The notes under the pieces are model-generated. The model did no database searches. It was given only the letters and a program-made list of their open reading frames with translations, and was not told the origin of the DNA. The translations under genes and the position numbers were made by a program. From positions 1-64,000 of the forward strand of contig CAZCTW010000004.1 in assembly GCA_964501905.1 (NCBI GenBank): a stretch of 64,000 bases of DNA, in the 5' to 3' direction. Every line of letters begins with the position of its first letter. Position 1 is the first letter of the stretch. The DNA is from B69-G16 sp964501905 (lineage in GTDB: Archaea > Thermoproteota > Thermoprotei > Thermofilales > B69-G16). Below are positions 42,453 to 51,227 of this stretch, piece by piece.

Positions 42453-43688
42453 ATGCCCAATTTTTTTAAAATTTTTCAATGGATTAAAAGTGAAAACGAG
42501 GCTCTCCCCCTCTACATACTCCTGGCATCTTCTCCTCTTCCTCCTTTAACAACTCTAGACAAGCTAAAGAGTATGGGTAAGCTAGAGTACATAGAAGATA
42601 TAGACTCCATACTCACAGAGAGGTTTGACGGTAGTTACAGTGAACGTTTTAGAAAAGTTCTAAAGGCCGCTATAGAATCTCAGATTTCCGGAGATAGAGA
42701 CATACTAGTGCGATATTTCGAACAGGAATTAAAAGGTATAGAGGCTAGTCTTGAGTTGGCGGATTACAACATATCCCAGTTCTATCAGTTTATCTCTGTT
42801 TTTACCACGCTGATGCCGAGTATAATCGCGAGCGTATTATTTTTTACAAACGCCGAAACAGCACTTATATCACTACTGATTTTCTCTATCCTAGCGATAC
42901 CAGCCAGTTTTATAGGATTAACGATATACCCCCTAGAAATGCACCTGCCTATGCGCGAGAAAAAATATCTAGCGCTATCTCTCTTTATCCCCACAGGATA
43001 CGCCACGCTAAGATACCTAGGCTTCGGTAAACCTCTCTTAGCTTCTCTAGCGTTTTCTCTCCCCCTATCCATCTTACTATATTTAGACGTTAAAAAACTG
43101 GAAAGCATACTCGAAGAAGTCTTATCCTTGACCAGAAGAGCTGCGTCCTGCCCTTTTAATCTATTCAAGTGTTTAAGGATAGACGATCCAGACTATTTAC
43201 TTAGTGAGAAATGGTACGGAGTAGCTAAAGCTTCCGCAACAGCTCTCTACTTCCTAGCATTATACAGCGGTGCTAACATAAGAGAGTACGTTCAAAGGCT
43301 CGAAACCTTTACAAGCAGGTATTACGAAGCTTTCAAGAAGTTAAGGTCTAAAACTTTAGTCATGCTAATCTACGCTTTCATAGAAGCGGGAGTAGTCGCC
43401 CTAATATACGGCATCCTATTAACAATTCTCAGATACTTTTCATCGCTTCCAATCGTAGGCTATCCAGGAATCTATATCCCTAGTGGAGAAATAGTATTAA
43501 AATTAGAAAATATTCTAGACTTGGTGCTAAGCCTAAACTCGATTTCCCTCTCCCTATCTACTGCGTCGAGCAGAGAGGGAAACCCCCTATATGCCTTCCT
43601 CTACCTACCTTTCATCTCCCTCTTAATGTTGGCGGGCTTTGAGATCGCGTTGCTAATAACTCCGAGCCTATTAGGTGTTGCCGCTTGA
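42453..43688 (+). CDS. TadC/FlaJ-like membrane platform protein
   Basis: 411 residues with about seven to nine membrane helices in two groups, separated by a cytoplasmic loop, as in archaeal type II secretion F-domain proteins. It would form the inner-membrane base on which the ATPase acts. SD GGTGA overlaps the pilin stop. Sequence likeness to FlaJ is weak by eye; the call leans on topology and its place after ATPase and pilin. Confidence 0.75.
   Translation: MPNFFKIFQWIKSENEALPLYILLASSPLPPLTTLDKLKSMGKLEYIEDIDSILTERFDGSYSERFRKVLKAAIESQISGDRDILVRYFEQELKGIEASLELADYNISQFYQFISVFTTLMPSIIASVLFFTNAETALISLLIFSILAIPASFIGLTIYPLEMHLPMREKKYLALSLFIPTGYATLRYLGFGKPLLASLAFSLPLSILLYLDVKKLESILEEVLSLTRRAASCPFNLFKCLRIDDPDYLLSEKWYGVAKASATALYFLALYSGANIREYVQRLETFTSRYYEAFKKLRSKTLVMLIYAFIEAGVVALIYGILLTILRYFSSLPIVGYPGIYIPSGEIVLKLENILDLVLSLNSISLSLSTASSREGNPLYAFLYLPFISLLMLAGFEIALLITPSLLGVAA
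42461..42467 (+). terminator. T-tract after the pilin gene, possible partial terminator
   Basis: Seven T, then AAAA and five T, falling inside the first codons of the TadC-like gene. Archaeal termination uses T-runs, so part of the transcripts may end here and give more pilin mRNA than platform mRNA. Confidence 0.4.
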
Positions 43689-44017
43689 GGTTGGACGCTG
43701 TAGCAACAGTCGCGGTATTCGTCGTGGCTCTAGCATCTATGCTTTTCATCTACGTAAACGCCAGATACGCAATGATTAGGTATAGTGTGGAAGCGTGGAG
43801 GTGTGCTGAAATTCAGGCAGATAAAATCCTAGCCGGGAAGAGTTTCGACTCTATCGGTTCTATAAAGGTAAAATTTCTCTATTGGAACATGGCGATCAGA
43901 GAGCGAATTGAAGAGAGTGATATCCCCCCTATAGGCTGCGCCTACACTTATAGGATAGGCGAGAATGGAGCCCTAGTATATGTAAAGGTCTGCCCCTGTA
44001 GGATATGCAAACCCTAA
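43685..44017 (+). CDS. Minor pilin-like protein, last gene of rightward pilus operon
   Basis: 110 residues: L-D-A-V-A-T-V-A-V-F-V-V-A-L-A-S-M-L-F-I at the N-terminus, then an Arg/Lys-rich stretch and a Cys-rich end (C-P-C-R-I-C). TTG 43685 overlaps the preceding stop in TTGA. The form resembles the pseudopilins of the leftward operon, linking both arms of the locus. Confidence 0.62.
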   Translation: MRLDAVATVAVFVVALASMLFIYVNARYAMIRYSVEAWRCAEIQADKILAGKSFDSIGSIKVKFLYWNMAIRERIEESDIPPIGCAYTYRIGENGALVYVKVCPCRICKP

Positions 44018-44019
44018 AC

Positions 44020-44026
44020 TTTTTTT
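44020..44026 (+). terminator. T-tract terminator of pilus operon
   Basis: Seven T immediately after the stop codon of the minor pilin gene and 22 bases before thrC; consistent with the end of the operon. Confidence 0.5.
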
Positions 44027-44048
44027 CTGGATCTTACGATAAAATTCT

Positions 44049-45167
44049 GTGGCGTCGTTTAAGCTTTTATGTCTGAAGTGTGGAAGAGAATATCCTTTAG
44101 AATCTAAGGCGTGGAAGTGTGACTGTGGAAGCCATTTAGATATATTAACGCGTGTAGAGGAGAGCGCGGATTACTTCGATAAGATAAAAAACCGTGTAGA
44201 TGGCATGTGGAGGTATAGAGAGCTACTTCCTGTGGAAAAGGAGAGTATAATATCGCTAGGTGAAGGATGGACTCCAACGGTAGAGAGAAAGTATAAGGGG
44301 GTCTTCTTACTGTTTAAGCTAGACTATCTAAACCCTACAGGCTCATTTAAGGACAGGGGCGCTTCCACTCTTATCTCTCACCTAGTCAGAATAGGGATTA
44401 GGGAGATAGTTGAGGATTCCTCAGGCAACGCGGGAGCGGCTATGGCTGCCTACTCGGCGGCAGCAAGTATAAAATGCCGGATTTTCGTGCCTAAAAACGC
44501 TCCTAAAGCTAAAATCTTGCAGATAAAAAGCTACGGCGCTGAAGTAGTTCAGATAGGAGGAGATAGAGCACGCGTTCACGAAGAGGCTTTAAGGACTGCT
44601 GAAAAAAGCTTCTACGCAGGCCACTTATGGAACCCCTTCTTTATAGAAGGCTTAAAGACCATAGCATATGAAGCCTACGAGCAGAAAGGAGACGTAGACG
44701 CGGTTATAGTCCCGATAGGTAGCGGAGGGCTAGCCCTAGGCGTTTATAAAGGGTATAAAGACCTCTTTGAAATGGGAGTTATAGAGAAAATGCCCCGTAT
44801 ATACGGGGTTCAGGCAACGGGCTTCACTCCCGTATATGAGATTCTACATCCAAACTATAAAGCTGGAAAGATGTGTAAAGTTTTGGCAGATGGGATAGCT
44901 GTACCCGATCCCCCCAGGAAGAGGCAAATAGCTAATAAGATAAAAGAGACGGGAGGAGACGTGGTTGTAGTTGATAACGATGAGATAATTAGGGCTCTAC
45001 GTACGCTGGCTAAGTGGGGGTTATTCGTCGAACCTACATCTGCCACAGTTCTAGCAGCTTTCGAAAAAATGCGAGAGAAGGACGTGATAAGTATGGGAGA
45101 AAGAATTCTTATGCCTCTTACCGGCTTCGGGCTTAAAGCAATAGACAAAATCGCCACTTTAGCTTAG
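44049..45167 (+). CDS. thrC: Threonine synthase
   Basis: 372 residues. An N-terminal zinc ribbon (C-L-K-C ... C-D-C) is followed by a fold-type II PLP domain with the lysine at K101 in P-T-G-S-F-K-D-R-G, the phosphate-binding S-S-G-N-A-G and G-S-G-G-L. It converts O-phosphohomoserine to threonine. Diaminobutyrate or cysteine-forming relatives exist, but the ribbon and PTGSFKDR favour threonine synthase. GTG start. Confidence 0.92.
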   Translation: MASFKLLCLKCGREYPLESKAWKCDCGSHLDILTRVEESADYFDKIKNRVDGMWRYRELLPVEKESIISLGEGWTPTVERKYKGVFLLFKLDYLNPTGSFKDRGASTLISHLVRIGIREIVEDSSGNAGAAMAAYSAAASIKCRIFVPKNAPKAKILQIKSYGAEVVQIGGDRARVHEEALRTAEKSFYAGHLWNPFFIEGLKTIAYEAYEQKGDVDAVIVPIGSGGLALGVYKGYKDLFEMGVIEKMPRIYGVQATGFTPVYEILHPNYKAGKMCKVLADGIAVPDPPRKRQIANKIKETGGDVVVVDNDEIIRALRTLAKWGLFVEPTSATVLAAFEKMREKDVISMGERILMPLTGFGLKAIDKIATLA

Positions 45168-45204
45168 CAGTTAAGCTTTTAACCCCCTCGTCGTTCACTT
45201 AAAT

Positions 45205-45789
45205 ATGGAGAAGAATAAGTTCCTAGTATTGTCTTGGAACGAGTTCTACTGGGATATATTCGACTTGGGGAGGAGAATAGAGGAAAGCTATAAGCCTGAT
45301 ATTCTCATAGCTATAGCGAGGGGAGGGTGGGTCGTAGGAAGGATAATCTCCGATTTGCTTGAAGTAAACAAGGTGGCTAGCATAGGCGTGAAATACTACA
45401 GAGATATAGGCGTTCGCGATGTTAAGCCAGAAATAGTACAGCCTTTATCCATAGACGTTAAAGATCAAAAAATCTTAATAGTAGATGATGTGGCCGACAC
45501 GGGAGACACCATAGAGCTTGTCAGAGATTATGTGTCGAGGGGGGAACCCCAGGAAGTGAAGGTGGCTGTGGTATATGTAAAGCCGTGGTGCAAAGCTAAA
45601 ATCGACTACTACGTCAAAAAGACCGATAAATGGATAGTCTTTCCGTATGAACAAATGGAGACCATAAGCTATTTAGTTAAGAAGATGAGGCTTAAAGGGT
45701 TAGAAGAGAGTGAAGTCTATACGGCTATCGTAGATTTAGGTTTTGACAAACTTGTAGTGAAGAAAATTTTAGGACAGCTTAAGTCATAA
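45205..45789 (+). CDS. Purine phosphoribosyltransferase-like protein
   Basis: 194 residues. PRPP motif I-L-I-V-D-D-V-A-D-T-G-D-T; the first loop I-A-R-G-G-W-V is in place of the usual dipeptide-PPi loop. It resembles archaeal xanthine/hypoxanthine-guanine phosphoribosyltransferase homologues, with an added C-terminal helical part of about 45 residues. Base specificity cannot be read from sequence. The next gene follows at once. Confidence 0.82.
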   Translation: MEKNKFLVLSWNEFYWDIFDLGRRIEESYKPDILIAIARGGWVVGRIISDLLEVNKVASIGVKYYRDIGVRDVKPEIVQPLSIDVKDQKILIVDDVADTGDTIELVRDYVSRGEPQEVKVAVVYVKPWCKAKIDYYVKKTDKWIVFPYEQMETISYLVKKMRLKGLEESEVYTAIVDLGFDKLVVKKILGQLKS

Positions 45790-45846
45790 TTGTTAAAAAT
45801 TTTGAACAGGAGAAAAAATTTATTTCGTAAAAACGTATACCTCCAC

Positions 45847-46740
45847 ATGTCAAAGAAAACAACTATCCTGATTATAGTCGTTGCCGCGCTTTTAGGAATA
45901 CTCTTCCTGGGATTCTTAGCTTTCCTGCAATACTTACTGCTAGGCGGCTACACGCCATATCTTCTAGAAGCTAAAAAACCCGCTTTACCGGTTCCTATGC
46001 CTGCGGTCGGAACTGTGCGAGGGCCGGAGCTTGTCGAGACCGGAGCCGCGGGTGGAATGGAAGTCCCTCCCCAAAAGCTGGAGGAAACCCCTTACAGGAA
46101 AGTAATATACGAAGCCTATCTTAAGCTTAAAGTGGAGAATGCGGAGGAGAAAGCTAGAGAGGCGGAAAGCATAGCTCTAAAATATGGAGGCTACGTGGGA
46201 AATCTACAGGTTAGCGGGAACAGAGCTAGGGTAACGCTCAGAATCCCCACAGAGAACTTCTACTCAGCGCTCAATGATGTAAGAAATCTTGGAGAACTCG
46301 AAGACGAAAATATCAGAGCTATAGACGTAACCGAGGAGTACATAGACTTAGTTGCAAGGTTGAACAATTCGAAGAATGTGGAAAGACGTCTATTGGCGCT
46401 GCTCGATAAAGCTTCTACGGTGGAGGAAATACTAAAAGTGGAAGCCCAGCTTAAAGTAATTAGAGAAGAAATAGAGAGATTGACTGCTAAGCTCAGATAT
46501 ATAGAAAACAGAATTGAATACTCCACTATAGTAGTGGAGTTTGTAGAGCCGGAGAAAGTGGAGATCAAGTGGCCTTCACTTAACATATTGGAGGCTATAG
46601 CGAAGGGACTAGCCAGCATGTACGCGGTCATATACGCGCTCATTGTGATAGTTTTCGCCTTAATCCCATTAGCGGTTTTAGGAGGCTTCATCTATCTAGT
46701 CTACAAGCTCTACAAGAAGCGATTTTCGAAAACCAAGTAA
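45847..46740 (+). CDS. DUF4349 membrane protein
   Basis: About 297 residues from ATG 45847 (an in-frame start directly after the previous stop, 45790, seems too early because an AT-rich TATA-like run lies between). Topology: N-terminal membrane helix, Pro-rich linker, outside alpha/beta domain with a long coiled region (about 180-230), C-terminal membrane hairpin. The segment Y-G-G-Y-V-G-N-L ... R-I-P is typical of DUF4349. Family function unknown; possibly cell-envelope sensing. Confidence 0.82.
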   Translation: MSKKTTILIIVVAALLGILFLGFLAFLQYLLLGGYTPYLLEAKKPALPVPMPAVGTVRGPELVETGAAGGMEVPPQKLEETPYRKVIYEAYLKLKVENAEEKAREAESIALKYGGYVGNLQVSGNRARVTLRIPTENFYSALNDVRNLGELEDENIRAIDVTEEYIDLVARLNNSKNVERRLLALLDKASTVEEILKVEAQLKVIREEIERLTAKLRYIENRIEYSTIVVEFVEPEKVEIKWPSLNILEAIAKGLASMYAVIYALIVIVFALIPLAVLGGFIYLVYKLYKKRFSKTK

Positions 46741-46780
46741 CTCTTATTTATAACCACTAACATAGACTCATGGAGATCAA

Positions 46781-47074
46781 ATGGCGAACAGACCCGTTTT
46801 AAGAATAGCCCTAGTCTACTGCGATAGAGCTCTAAGACTGTGTAAAGCCGCCAGAGAGCTAGCCGCTAAAGGAGAACACAAGAGAGCCGCCGAAATATGC
46901 CTCTACATATCTACCCTATGCATAAAAAGCCCAAATCCCATATGTCATAAAGAATCAGAACTCTGTAAAGCTAGCGCAGAAGCAAGATTGAAGGGGGATA
47001 TAGAGCTTGCAGAAAAACTTTGTCAAGAATCTAGGCGTATATGCCCTAAAAACTATGAGATAAAAGGATTGTAA
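46781..47074 (+). CDS. Cys-rich helical-repeat small protein beside geranylgeranyl reductase
   Basis: 97 residues with eight Cys, at 14, 21, 40, 47, 55, 62, 80 and 88 by eye, placed on a TPR-like pattern of helices (K-A-A-R-E-L-A-A-K-G, E-A-R-L-K-G-D). The pairs are mostly seven residues apart, so Cys lie on the same face of helices in repeats, suitable for disulfide stapling or metal/cluster binding. One base separates its stop from the GGR gene. Family not recognised; it could pass electrons to the reductase. Confidence 0.68.
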   Translation: MANRPVLRIALVYCDRALRLCKAARELAAKGEHKRAAEICLYISTLCIKSPNPICHKESELCKASAEARLKGDIELAEKLCQESRRICPKNYEIKGL

Positions 47075-47075
47075 T

Positions 47076-48221
47076 ATGGGCGAGCTCCTAGATATTATAG
47101 TTATAGGAGCGGGCCCAGCCGGACTCTCTAGTGCCGAAAAATTAGCGGAGAAAGGTTTTAGAGTACTTGTTCTTGAAAAAGAGGAAAAGCCTAACTATGA
47201 GAAGCTTTGCGCCGGCTATATACCTGCTCCCATATTCGAAATCTTCGATATTCCGAAATCCCTGGTGGACTACCCGGTTAGAGGCTTAAAGATGATCACT
47301 AGGGACGATGAGTGGATTGTGGAATGTGACGACATAGCGGGGTACAATGTGAATAGAACAAGGCTAGCCGAATACTTAGCCAGTAGGATAGAAAAGAAAG
47401 GCGGTGAAGTCCTGACGAGTACCACAGCATTAAGGATCGAAGAGGGCGAAAGCGAAGTTGCTGTAGCTTGTAGAGATAGGAGTTTTAAAGCTAGAGTAGT
47501 TATAGCCGCGGATGGAGCGTACTCTAAGATAGGGGGTAGAATTAGAGGAAGATTTAAAATTCAAGATCTCGGGTTGACGATTCAGGTAAAATCCGCTCCA
47601 AGTAGAAGACTCACCGAGTTGACGTCCAAACTCAACATTATATTCCTAGGCGGGGAATTCTCCCCCTTCGGCTATGCGTGGATTTTCCCTAAAAAGAACC
47701 ACGTAGACGCCGGCTTAGGGGCTTTAGCCTCCAAAACTAAAGGATCGGATTTAAGAAAATATCTGGATAGAGTGCTGGAGTACTACGAGTTGAAGAGAAT
47801 ATCCAAGGATAGGTACGCCCCAGTACCCCTAATCGGCCCCTTAAAGAGAATAGCTAAGGGTAGGATAGTGTTAGCAGGCGACGCGGCAGGACACGTATCC
47901 CCCCTAACGGGAGAGGGCGTAAAATTCGCTTTGATAGCCGGAAGTATGGCGGCCGAGGCAGTAACCGCGTACCTTAAGGGAAAAATCCCCCTTCATAAAC
48001 TAGAAAAACAATACTTATCTAAACTCGAGAAAAGCTTCTACAAGAGGTTTAGGCTAGAAAAACTCATATTAAAAATGTTCAAAGAAAAGAAGCTAACATC
48101 CAGCAAATTGCTTAAAGACCGGAAAATGAGAAGGATAATAGCGGAGCTCTACCTAGATAAAAGAGATATTCAGAAGCTAGTGCTAGCTAGTCTGCCTAGA
48201 ATCTTTAAAATCCTTCTTTAA
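47076..48221 (+). CDS. Geranylgeranyl reductase family flavoprotein
   Basis: 381 residues. FAD-binding G-A-G-P-A-G at the N-terminus, K-L-C-A-G-Y with the conserved Cys of archaeal GGRs, and G-D-A-A-G-H-V-S-P-L-T-G-E-G. It saturates the double bonds of geranylgeranyl chains in archaeal membrane lipids or of quinone/dolichol side chains. Coupled with the Cys-rich gene upstream. The 3' end overlaps the convergent Nre gene by 39 bases. Confidence 0.9.
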   Translation: MGELLDIIVIGAGPAGLSSAEKLAEKGFRVLVLEKEEKPNYEKLCAGYIPAPIFEIFDIPKSLVDYPVRGLKMITRDDEWIVECDDIAGYNVNRTRLAEYLASRIEKKGGEVLTSTTALRIEEGESEVAVACRDRSFKARVVIAADGAYSKIGGRIRGRFKIQDLGLTIQVKSAPSRRLTELTSKLNIIFLGGEFSPFGYAWIFPKKNHVDAGLGALASKTKGSDLRKYLDRVLEYYELKRISKDRYAPVPLIGPLKRIAKGRIVLAGDAAGHVSPLTGEGVKFALIAGSMAAEAVTAYLKGKIPLHKLEKQYLSKLEKSFYKRFRLEKLILKMFKEKKLTSSKLLKDRKMRRIIAELYLDKRDIQKLVLASLPRIFKILL

Positions 48222-49475
48222 ATAACTGGTCAGCCTCTCCTGCTCCACTAAAAGCCTCAACAGCACGGACCGCTTATAGACCCTTCTGAAGTCCGTGTGT
48301 AGTTTCGAAGAAATATACTTTAAAGCTTCCTTTAAGCCATCGAATACGAGGGGTTTCCCCTTAAGAGCGTTTCTAACGCTCTCCCTTATCTGCCAAGAAC
48401 CTACAGGCGCATAATAATCCGGCGTAACCTCTCTAAAAGCTACTACCGAAGCCTGACGCCTTATCCTGAAGAGGTATTCGAGAACCGGAAACCTTATAGC
48501 GTAGTAGCCTCCGTCTACCTCCGGCTTCTTAGCTTTACCGTCGAAAAGCTCGTAATTCTCCACTATTAAAGCCTCTCCCTCCCTCACCCAGACGCTCCTA
48601 GGAAGCCATATTTCTATCATCTCGAAACTCCAACTTCCAGGCGTGAAAAGGAGCAGGTATCTATTCCCTACGTACTCGGCGTGAAAAACTACGTAACTCC
48701 CGTATTCTCTGAAATTTCTCACTCTCTTCACTAGCTGATCGCCTAGAATTTTATCGACGGCTGTTATAGCCCAGCGAGTCGGAACTATTCTCCTAAACCT
48801 ACGCTCGCCCAACAACCCTAAACTGAAAAGCCTAACTATGTGATAAAACGAAACTCCATAGCGGTAAAGCTCAACTGACGCAGTTCTAGCATCCACATCC
48901 ACATCTGAGACTATATAATCAACTCTTCTAGGTACCTCAGGATTGCCGATAACCTTAATGTTTAAAGCCTCAGCTCTAGGCCCTATAGGCGCGACGACGC
49001 CGTCGAACCTAAGGCTTACCACGGGAGGCTTTCTAAATAAAGCTTCTGTTTCGACAGGTAGCCTCGATAGGGCTATGTTCTGAAGCTCCTCTAATAATCT
49101 GTTTTTGGGGATTTTAGCGTCTATCTTAACGTTAGCATGGAAGCTCGAGAAAATCATTGAGGAGCGAAGCTTAATGATATCCTCTAAGCTCTTCCTACCC
49201 CACCAGTCTTCCGGTGAATCGTATTCTCTAGCCTCCAACCCTACTACGAGCGGAATATTCGCCCCTAGTCTAATATACGGGTAGCCCCGCTCCCCCACTA
49301 GGATCGAGGGAGGAGTAGAACCGTACACGCTTCTTCTCGGGAGTCTCTCAGCGATTTTATATGACGCGGAGAGTCTAACGAGTATAGGGCACCTAGACCT
49401 CCCACAGAGCCTCCTAGAACCCTTACACTTAGCGCAAAGGCTAGGGTCGATTTTTACCGGCAAAACGACCCCCAT
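48183..49475 (-). CDS. Nre-type DNA repair-associated protein
   Basis: 430 residues starting with a C4 zinc module C-A-K-C-K-G-x5-C-G-x3-C-P, as in NreA/NreB (DUF650/DUF651) proteins of archaea, which take part in DNA damage tolerance and contact PCNA. I cannot see a clear PCNA-binding box at the C-terminus, where relatives carry it. ATG/GTG overlap with the upstream HTH-ribbon gene shows operon structure: mrp, HTH-ribbon, nre. Confidence 0.8.
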   Translation of the reverse strand: MGVVLPVKIDPSLCAKCKGSRRLCGRSRCPILVRLSASYKIAERLPRRSVYGSTPPSILVGERGYPYIRLGANIPLVVGLEAREYDSPEDWWGRKSLEDIIKLRSSMIFSSFHANVKIDAKIPKNRLLEELQNIALSRLPVETEALFRKPPVVSLRFDGVVAPIGPRAEALNIKVIGNPEVPRRVDYIVSDVDVDARTASVELYRYGVSFYHIVRLFSLGLLGERRFRRIVPTRWAITAVDKILGDQLVKRVRNFREYGSYVVFHAEYVGNRYLLLFTPGSWSFEMIEIWLPRSVWVREGEALIVENYELFDGKAKKPEVDGGYYAIRFPVLEYLFRIRRQASVVAFREVTPDYYAPVGSWQIRESVRNALKGKPLVFDGLKEALKYISSKLHTDFRRVYKRSVLLRLLVEQERLTSYLKKDFKDSRQTS

Positions 49476-49798
49476 TAGGATTTCACGACATACATAAACG
49501 ACGGAGGAGCTATCCTTTCGCTTTTACATTTAGGACACCTAGAAGGTCTCCTTAACCTGCCCAAATCCTTAAAAACAAAACCACAGCTAAGACATCTGGG
49601 GGGAATCATAGCTATATACTCTCTCCCTCCACTCTTCCTATAGATGGTTTTAGCTACATGTCCTAAATCCTCATAGAGAGATTTAGCTTCTCTAGGATTC
49701 AACCCCAGAAAAGCCGCCAGTTCATTGACGCTTAAGGGCCTATCGCTGTTTTTTAAGATTTCAATTATCCTTTCTCTCCTAGATTCAAAACTATTCAT
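49475..49798 (-). CDS. HTH plus zinc-ribbon predicted transcription regulator
   Basis: 107 residues: a winged-helix-like N-terminus (L-S-V-N-E-L-A-A-F-L-G-L-N-P-R-E-A) and a C-terminal ribbon C-L-S-C ... C-P-K-C. This HTH-ribbon layout is a known archaeal family of predicted regulators. Overlaps mrp upstream by 8 bases and nre downstream by 1 base. Probably regulates its own operon or genes of Fe-S/DNA repair; that is inference. Confidence 0.78.
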   Translation of the reverse strand: MNSFESRRERIIEILKNSDRPLSVNELAAFLGLNPREAKSLYEDLGHVAKTIYRKSGGREYIAMIPPRCLSCGFVFKDLGRLRRPSRCPKCKSERIAPPSFMYVVKS

Positions 49799-50627
49799 CG
49801 CTGATTCCCAACTTCTCCAATATCTTATCGGCTATACGCATAAAACTCTTAGAAACTTCCGAATCAGGGCTTTCTACTAAAAACGAAACTCCTTTATCAG
49901 AAGCCTCCGCCACGAGAGGGTCTATAGGAATAGAGCCTAAAAAGTCAACTCCAGCTTCTTTAGCCACTTTTTCTCCGCCGTTCCTGCCGAAAATATAGTA
50001 AACTTCGCCACACTTAGGGCAACGGAAGTACGACATATTCTCTACAATCCCCAAGATGGGAATGTTCAATTTTTTAGCGAATGAAATAGCTTTCTTCACT
50101 ACATGTTGGGAGACTAGAGAGGGTATGGTGACTATAACGGTTCCGCTTATCTCGGGTATGAACTGAGCAACACTTAGAGGTTCATCGCCTGTTCCCGGCG
50201 GTAAGTCAGTAAGTAAGAAATCCTGATGCCCCCACGCTACTTTACTTAGAAACTCCATAATAGCCCTGCTTTTCAAAGGACCCCGCCAAACCACGGGGGT
50301 ATCCTCGCTGGGCAACATAAAATCTAAAGAGACTACGCTAATACCTTCTTTGACTAAAACGGGGAATATGCCCATAGGTCCACCATACATAGTGTTCCCC
50401 TCCACTCCCAGCATCTTAGGTATGCTAGGGCCATGAAGGTCGGCGTCGAGAACGGCAACTTTATACCCTTTTAGGGAGAGAGCTACGGCTAAGTTGGCGG
50501 TAACCATGCTCTTGCCGACGCCGCCCTTACCGCTCATTACCATTATCTTATACTTTACGCCGCTCATTCTCTTCTTTATAAGCTCCATAGTTTCGCTTAG
50601 CGGAGTAAATTTCGTGGTTTTGCTCAT
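49791..50627 (-). CDS. Mrp/NBP35-type Fe-S cluster carrier ATPase
   Basis: About 278 residues. M-S-G-K-G-G-V-G-K-S gives the deviant Walker A; D-L-P-P-G-T-G-D and C-P-K-C-G (near residue 215) mark the Mrp/ApbC family, where the two Cys bridge a [4Fe-4S] cluster between monomers. It delivers clusters to apoproteins. I choose ATG 50627, behind GGTG; GTG 50639 is possible. Two other Fe-S biogenesis traces, sufS and the iscS/iscU pseudogenes, are near 60 kb. Confidence 0.92.
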   Translation of the reverse strand: MSKTTKFTPLSETMELIKKRMSGVKYKIMVMSGKGGVGKSMVTANLAVALSLKGYKVAVLDADLHGPSIPKMLGVEGNTMYGGPMGIFPVLVKEGISVVSLDFMLPSEDTPVVWRGPLKSRAIMEFLSKVAWGHQDFLLTDLPPGTGDEPLSVAQFIPEISGTVIVTIPSLVSQHVVKKAISFAKKLNIPILGIVENMSYFRCPKCGEVYYIFGRNGGEKVAKEAGVDFLGSIPIDPLVAEASDKGVSFLVESPDSEVSKSFMRIADKILEKLGISDE

Positions 50628-50693
50628 TTTTAACACCACTTTTAGAGTTAGGAAACGAGGAGAATTTATCCTTTATGCTAAACAAAAAAGGAT

Positions 50694-51128
50694 TTATTCT
50701 TTTATAGCGAAAACACTGGGCACAACTTCGTTTAGAAAATGCTCTATGCCGTAAACCACGCTATAAAATTCAACCCTAAAATTCTCAAAATCTAAAGCCC
50801 GAGTAGCGGTCTCAGCGTGTACAACTACGTCGTCCCCCTCGGTTAAGCCATAAGTAACCTCGTTTAAGTAGTAAGTCTCTCTGAGCAGTTTTTTATAAAA
50901 CTCCAGTTTATCGGCTTCTTTCGGTAAATCGCTCTCCCTTATTAAGGGGGCAACTATAGTAATCCAATCCTCATCGTAGAAAATGAAAACACGAAAATGA
51001 AGAACTTCCTCCCCATACTTAACGTCGAAACTTACCTTAAACCTACCGTCTTTCTCTTCATGTTCAAAGTTTAAATCCATCTTACTGAGAAAATCGCTAA
51101 TCCTACGCCCAACTTCTTCTTTTTGCAC
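50694..51128 (-). CDS. YbjN-like/chaperone-fold protein, unknown
   Basis: 144 residues of mixed alpha/beta sequence resembling the YbjN / type III secretion chaperone-like fold: an N-terminal helix, then paired strands F-K-V-S-F-D-V, L-H-F-R-V-F-I-F-Y, W-I-T-I-V-A-P-L, then helices. It ends close upstream of mrp on the same strand. Recognition is by pattern only. Confidence 0.55.
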   Translation of the reverse strand: MQKEEVGRRISDFLSKMDLNFEHEEKDGRFKVSFDVKYGEEVLHFRVFIFYDEDWITIVAPLIRESDLPKEADKLEFYKKLLRETYYLNEVTYGLTEGDDVVVHAETATRALDFENFRVEFYSVVYGIEHFLNEVVPSVFAIKE

Positions 51129-51227
51129 AATTCCAACCGCACGATAAACCGCAAACTCACATATATATGTACTCCTGCTAATCGTCTCTAAAAGTTGAAA
51201 TGTGGCGTTTTCCCAGCGCCCTTTAGG

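Noticed and set aside
46260..46691. 143-codon minus-strand frame
   Set aside because: Shadow of the DUF4349 gene; product is Ser/Thr-rich with no start signal.
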